A stretch of 64,000 nt of DNA, from positions 702,788-766,787 of the forward strand of contig QANY01011423.1 in the NCBI GenBank assembly GCA_003255025.1, in the 5' to 3' direction. The first letter of the stretch is position 1. Each line of letters opens with the position of its first letter. The notes under the pieces were generated by a model. That model did not search any database, was not told where the DNA came from, and worked only from the letters and a program-made list of their open reading frames with translations. The stretch comes from Datisca glomerata. Taxonomy: Eukaryota > Streptophyta > Magnoliopsida > Cucurbitales > Datiscaceae. The translations under genes were made by a program, and so were the position numbers. Positions 59,170 to 64,000 of this stretch are shown here, in pieces.

Positions 59170-59410
59170 TTGTTTTAACTGAAATAGATACTTCTTAAGT
59201 TTGCATGAGAATGGGGGTCTCTATAATTTCGCATTAATTCTGAATGTTTTGGATAGTATCGGGTTTGACTCCAGTTTTGGAAATGGGTCGTTATTATCGT
59301 CAATTCGGTTCCTTAACCTGTCAAACAACTGGTTCAGTATTTTCTCACAATTATTTAAGGATTTTGCCACACTCTCTCTTTTGTCTCTCTCCCACAATTT
59401 GAATAACTGA
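59170..59410 (+). pseudogene. Leucine-rich-repeat-like fragment captured in the MULE
   Basis: The plus-strand frame 59201-59407 reads LLSSIRFLNLSNNWFSIFSQ, then LFKDFATLSLLSLSHNLNN, then stop. LxxLxLSxN spacing appears twice, as in plant extracellular leucine-rich repeats. The N-terminal half has no clear match. The frame is short and lacks signal peptide and neighbouring repeats. A chance match cannot be excluded, but position inside a MULE makes capture plausible. Confidence 0.45.
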
Positions 59411-59744
59411 AGCAAATCATGTCTCTAAAATTACTGGCATCGAAAACTAAAATTGAAACCAGATCTCAAATGAGAAAGTGTTATAACATTAAACACATAA
59501 AAAATTGAAATGCTATGACATTAAACACATAGAAATTTGAAATCAATTTGAATATTACAGAAAAAAAATAGTCTTAATATGAAAGAAAATGAGATAATTG
59601 AGATCTCATCTTTGATTCATTGAACAAATGATGGGTTCTTCTCCTTTTTGACGAGTTAAGATCAGAATATAGGTCAAGTCTTTCAAGAAGCCTAAGAAAC
59701 AATGAGAACTGAAACCTGAAGAAATAGAACCCACCTGTAAATCA

Positions 59745-59945
59745 TCATATCCTATCATTGAACAGAGATGGAATCTTCTCTTTTTTTACTTTGAAACGCT
59801 TGACACAAACCCATTTCCCATTTCGCATCCCATAAACCCATAAGCCTGGTTCAGGAGAGAAAGAGAAATTTGTGGAGACTTCATCGTCTTCTTCGACAGA
59901 TTTGAAATGGCGTGGGTCTGAGTCATGCACTGTTTCTATAGAGGA
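59745..59945 (-). other. Unassigned protein-like frame inside the MULE
   Basis: The minus-strand frame reads SDPRHFKSVEEDDEVSTNFS, then EPGLWVYGMRNGKWVCVKRF and a basic tail. The mix of acidic, aromatic and basic residues looks more like real protein than random AT-rich DNA. I recognise no family. It runs opposite to the LRR-like fragment. Confidence 0.35.
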
Positions 59946-60419
59946 AAAAACAAATCTAAAATGGATGATTTTGGCAAGGACGGTGTCTTAATTGGTCATC
60001 TTCTTCGGTGAGAACGCATAGGACGTCTTCTTCAGAAAAAAATATCTGAAATGATTAAGAAAGAAGCTCGAATGAGTTTTGCTGCCAAGGGGAGAGAGAG
60101 AGCAGCTTAGAGAAAGATAGAGGGGCAAACTTGTAACGCCATGTCATTTACCACGTGGCTGTTGGGTAAATAAAAAAGCTGATATGACGTTAAACCACTT
60201 GTCACGTAATTTTGCATCAGCAGTTAGTGACAAACCGTTAAACTTTTTAAGCGGAGGTGTAACGGAAGGTCTAACGTGAATGTAAAAAATAATTATGGGG
60301 TTTACTCTGCCAATTTTTAAAGTAGAGGGTCTAAAATAAAAACTACCCTCAACTGCAGGGATAAAACTATAGTTTACCAAAAAGATTACTCCAAATAGAG
60401 GAAGGAGTATTACAAACAT

Positions 60420-60830
60420 CTAAAATATCAATGTCCTAGACACAATCATCTTATTATCAGACTCCACAATGATGCAACCATTAATACCAGCCATGTCAAT
60501 TCCTTCCTTAACAAACAACAATTCTGCTTACTCAAGACAGCAAATAGAAACTTTCTTACCGTCAACACCAACCACAGCTTCAAAGCAGTCCCTAGTTGAT
60601 ACCCCAATTGCAGCTATCCTAAAAAGTTGCAAAAAACTGCATCACATTTAACTTTAAAACATCCAGGGTCTGGAGATTCCCAATCCACATTAATCATTTT
60701 AGAGATTGCAGATCTACAACTAGCATTATTGTCTATATTGATTGTAGCTTCAGAATTCGCGTACCGAAAGCACCAAGCTACACTTTGAAGCTTTTTCTTA
60801 AGGTCAAACAAGTATTCATGCTAGCTCCTT
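60420..60830 (-). pseudogene. RNase H fragment of a LINE-type reverse transcriptase
   Basis: On the minus strand, WESPDPGCFKVKCDAVF (about 60630-60690) matches the start of the plant RVT_3-type RNase H domain. Shifted frames toward 60460 continue with a FLFAVLSK-like and ESDN-like end. Frameshifted and isolated, it is a relic left of a LINE or a related host protein. The frame starts at 60811. Confidence 0.65.
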
Positions 60831-60974
60831 AAAAATAACCTCATTTTTGCTTCTCCTCATGAACCAGCAAATAAAGCAAAACAAAGACACCTCTAACTTA
60901 CTATTGTCAGGATGGCTACTCAACTCAACAATTTTGTTTTTAATTCAAGTACCAATTATAAAGGATTCTTTTTG
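60831..60974. other. Short spacer before element C
   Basis: AT-rich DNA without recognisable features. Confidence 0.4.
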
Positions 60975-61477
60975 TATGGAAACCTTTTTATGAACGAATA
61001 ATAAATATAATAATTTAAAGAGAGAATAAGAGAATAAAGACACAATAATTTATATGGAAAACTTTTAAAGATAAGAAAAACCTCGTGACGACTTTTGATA
61101 CTCTCTTGTATTTTGTATCTCATGTAGGTATGAGTCTTTTCGTGTAGGTCTTAGTCTCCCCTATGTTATTACATTTGCCTCTCTTTATAGGCTTTCCACT
61201 GATTACAGAATATAATCAAATCCCACAGAAAATGGGATTCTCACTAAAATCGAGCTTATCAATATTAACAATTAAGTAAATCTTGATTGTATGATCAAAT
61301 TAATGATCTTGATTAGTTTTTTCTTGGATTGTTACGTTCGCAAGCCATTTACTTTTGTCTGACTGGTCTCCTCTTCATAAACGCATAGTTGATCATATGA
61401 TTCTCGTTCTATCTTCTCTTTGATTGAGTTGTCGATCTAGATCTTGCTACATGTAATGTGAGAATTTTGACTGTACA
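60975..61477 (-). repeat. 3' LTR of element C (outer edge approximate)
   Basis: The inner end, gactgtaca, precedes the polypurine tract. It includes a stretch with ctctttataggctttcc, comparable in position to the TATA region of A and B LTRs. Sequence otherwise differs strongly from the LTRs of A and B, so it may be another subfamily. The left boundary cannot be fixed without the partner LTR. Confidence 0.6.
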
Positions 61478-61491
61478 TTGGCCCCCATTAC
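61478..61491 (-). promoter_or_regulatory. Polypurine tract of element C
   Basis: The minus strand reads AATGGGGGCCAA directly before the LTR start TGTACAGTC. It is the clearest of the three related tracts. Confidence 0.8.
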
Positions 61492-62469
61492 ACTCAACGG
61501 AATTTTATTCGTTGATGTGTAATATTTTATCTTTTCTTATTCTGACGTTACATCTGCCGCTTCTATTCTCACATGTTTCTCGGAGACATGAAACATAGTT
61601 TTTTCAGAGAACTTTTCGGTTGTTCACTGCCAGTGGTGGTTTCTCATTTTCTTTCTGTCGTTATGTTCTTCTATTCTCGTTTACAAATATTTTGCGGTTG
61701 CCGAGCAAAATTTTTGTTACTTTGCTATTGATGGTGATTACTTCTCCTTCATTTGCCGTTATGTATTTCCTTTCATTTCACTATGGGGCTCGTTGATACA
61801 TTTTTTACCGTTTTCTTCACTACGAGCTCATTGATAGAGTTTTTTTCTATTTTCTTCATTTTTCATTTTCCTTCTCTCATCGTTAAGATCTGTGACAAGA
61901 ATATTATAAAATAATAATATAATAATTTACTGAAATGGGTAAGGAATGAGTGTATCGTTTCATCGCATGGGTTTGAGTTTGATGCCTCACATTCATTGAT
62001 AGAGTTCCGTATGTTTCCTTTACTACGGGCTCATCGATAAAGTTTCTCTCGTTTCCTTTGTTACGGGCTCACTGATAGAGTTTCTCTCATTTCCTTATTT
62101 TTCTTTTTCCTTCTCTCGTTTTGAATTTTTCCTCTGTATTCATGTTTCGATCAATGAGAATCACTTTGTTTGTGCAAAATTTATCTATTGAACTTCCTTT
62201 TTGTTGTACTTCATTCAAAGACTTGGTAAAATCTGGGGATTAAAATATGGTATTGTGCTGACTTCAAGTTTTCAATGAAACTCATTCTCAAACACTTAGG
62301 AAACCTTTGCTTCTCAGTTCTATTTAGAATAATTGTTTCCGTAGTAGAATTAAATTCAAACATTTCAAGTTTCAATATATTTTGTCCTAGAATCTGTTCT
62401 CGTGGCATCAATCTTTGTTGGAGAATAAATACCTTTGTGAAATTCGTTCCAAGGAAAAAGACTTTGATT

Positions 62470-63140
62470 TTCTTTTAGAGTGAAGGATTTATAATGTGCA
62501 TGTTTTCTAAGGACTTTGGTTCAAATAAAAAATCATAACCCCATTTTTCATTCTGAGAGAATGACTCAAGTTCAAGTAAAGAATCATGGTCTCATTTTCG
62601 CTTTGAGAGTGACTTACAAACTGCCCATTTTTTTAGATGAGAACTTAGGTTCAAATAAAGAACCATGACCTTGTTTTCATTCTAAGAGAAGATTTTATGA
62701 ACTGCCTGCTCCCAATAACTTAGGATCAAATAAAGAATCATGGCCCCGTCTTTACTCTGAGAGTATGACTTATGAATTCTCCCTCCCAAAGAGTTACGCT
62801 TTTAATTCCTTCTGAGAGTAACACGTATGAACTGTCATTCCCAATGACTCATACCCTTAGTTCTTTCTGAGAATAGAACTTATGAATTGTCCCTCCCAAG
62901 GACTCACGCTCTTAGTTCCTTCTAAGAGTAAGACTTATGAATTGCCCCTCTCAAAGACTCACGCTCTTAGTTCCTTTTGAGAGTATGACTTATGAATTGC
63001 CCCTTCCAATGACTCACGCCATTAGTTCCTCTGAGAGAAGGACTTATGAATTGCCCCTCTCAAGAACTCACGTCTTTAGTTCTTTTAGAGAATAATACTT
63101 ACGAACTGTCTACTCTCAAGGACTCATGCCCTAATTACCC
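62470..63140. repeat. Tandem blocks i and iii in element C
   Basis: Block i (to about 62760) repeats ttaggttcaaataaagaacc-type units. Block iii (from 62755) repeats gacttatgaattgcccctct and caaggactcacgctcttag about seven times at about 57-bp spacing. Both are clearly homologous to the blocks in element A. Confidence 0.88.
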
Positions 63141-63199
63141 TTGTTGTTGAAGATGAGAGAGAGTTGACACCAAGTATTTTTCTTGTAAGCAGTATGCAT

Positions 63200-64000
63200 G
63201 TTATCACGCCATAAGTTTTGATCGAACGCTCAAAATTGAATTCCATGAAATTCTTGAAGAAGTTGATTTTCATATGTTTCCTATGATATATAATTCTCCA
63301 TGTAATTGGCCTCTAGTTAATACGGTTTAATTTCCTAGTTGATTGCTTCACATAATCTTCTTTCACGAATAGTCTTCATGAAAATTACCATAACCTTTGA
63401 CCGTGAACTCCAAAATCGAGTTTTGAAAATTTTTTCTAAACAACTTTCATGTAAATTACCATAATTTTTGTTCAAGAGCTCCAAATTGAGTTCTGCAAGA
63501 TTCTTCAAAAATTAGACATCCATATATTTCTAAAAATATATAATTTTTCATATAATACTATATAAATCAATATAGTTTAAAAATTAAATTTGAAAAGTGT
63601 AAATATGTTTACTTTCCTAAACAGCACCAACGAAAATTATTATAACTTTTTTATCGAGAGCTCTGAATTGATTTCTGTAAAATTCTCCATGAAGTAGATT
63701 TCAATTTATCATGTAGTTAGCTCTTAGTTAATACATTTTAATTTCAGAAGATTACGGTTCTGCATAATCTATTTTTTGAACGACCTTCATGAAAATTATC
63801 ATTTTTTTTTCTTAGGAGCTCCGAATTAAGTTCTGCAAAACTTTTCAAGAAGAAAACATCTATATATCTCTAACAATATATAATGTGCATTGTAATTATA
63901 TTTAATACAGTTCAAAAATTTAATTTGAAAGACATGAATAAGTTTACTTCCATGTACGAAATCACCATAACTTTTGATACAGAACTCCGAATTGAATTCC
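63200..64000. repeat. Satellite-like array in element C
   Basis: The anchor 'cataacttttgat..gaactccgaattg' recurs near 63210, 63386, 63455 (a short unit), 63638, 63796 and 63965. Spacing is 158-180 bp except for one about 70-bp unit. It runs to the window end. Confidence 0.85.

Larger units (their letters stand above)
58648..60378. mobile_element. MULE-type DNA transposon with long inverted repeats
   Basis: Inverted repeats of about 220-230 bp (58648-58868 and about 60150-60378) run inward from ggtaaactacagttttacc/ggtaaactatagttttatc. They continue through attggcagagtaaacc and ttgtcactaactg(c/t)tgatg to an E-box-like cacgtgg/catgtgg. A perfect 10-bp duplication, aaaaagatta, flanks it (58638-58647 and 60379-60388). 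Long TIRs with 9-11-bp duplications fit Mutator-like elements. The 1.3-kb interior has no transposase, but has host-gene-like fragments on both strands. Confidence 0.88.
60975..64000 (-). mobile_element. Non-coding LTR retrotransposon C, cut by window end
   Basis: From about 61478 this region parallels element A from 19883: cattacactcaa.ggaatttt, tactacgggctcat(t/c)gata, then tandem block i, block iii and the 177-bp-type array, in the same order. The polypurine tract and LTR edge lie at 61477/61478. No gag or pol is visible. The right part, including the 5' LTR, lies beyond the window. Block ii of element A is missing or much reduced here. Confidence 0.8.

Noticed and set aside
1..64000. CRISPR array, bacterial operon or viral system
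   Set aside because: Tandem repeats here have no regular unique spacers, the only host gene is intron-containing, and elements are plant retrotransposons.

Overview
The window looks like a transposon-rich stretch of a plant (eudicot-type) nuclear chromosome. It is strongly AT-rich, has long non-coding stretches with CT/GA, TA and poly-T microsatellites, and carries nested LTR retrotransposons, LINE fragments, DNA transposons and one recognisable spliced host gene. I cannot name the species from sequence alone. A single N inside a poly-C/poly-A run near 846 suggests a scaffolded or unresolved assembly.

Host gene. The only host gene I can assemble with confidence is a five-exon minus-strand gene at 53038-56026 that encodes prefoldin subunit 6 (about 130 residues). 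Its likely 5' untranslated exon lies near 56784-56870. Its first coding intron uses a GC donor, and its second intron contains a 1.2-kb 5'-truncated LINE with a 15-bp target-site duplication.

Mobile elements, left to right. (1) An old deleted Ty1/copia with eroded LTRs (about 5545-8155), holding an imperfect-hairpin MITE. (2) A full-length but broken Ty1/copia (11590-16764) on the minus strand, with 291-bp LTRs, an initiator-Met tRNA primer site and a 5-bp duplication. (3) A non-coding LTR element, A (19069-25242), whose interior is built of several tandem-repeat blocks, including about seven monomers of about 177 bp. (4) A copia pol remnant between two short repeats that look like tRNA-derived SINEs (26468-27835). 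(5) An 8.9-kb Ty3/gypsy Tat-like element, B (27930-36840), with a perfect TTTCC duplication, minus-strand gag/RNase H/integrase remnants and a plus-strand spliced antisense gene. (6) A 5'-truncated LINE (about 38075-40450). (7) A Ty3/gypsy reverse-transcriptase gene (about 40478-40660 and 49013-50040) split by a copia element with 2.2-kb LTRs (40661-49012). (8) A possible short TIR element (57032-57848). (9) A MULE-type transposon with about 225-bp inverted repeats and a 10-bp duplication (58648-60378), carrying a leucine-rich-repeat-like fragment. (10) A reverse-transcriptase-type RNase H fragment (60420-60830). (11) Another non-coding LTR element, C (about 60975 to the window end), homologous inside to A.

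How they fit together. A, B and C share polypurine-tract surroundings, and A and B share LTR blocks, so A and C look like large non-coding derivatives (LARD type) of a Tat-like family that a coding relative such as B could have mobilised. The copia-in-gypsy and LINE-in-intron arrangements give a relative insertion order. Nearly all element genes carry stops, frameshifts or deletions.
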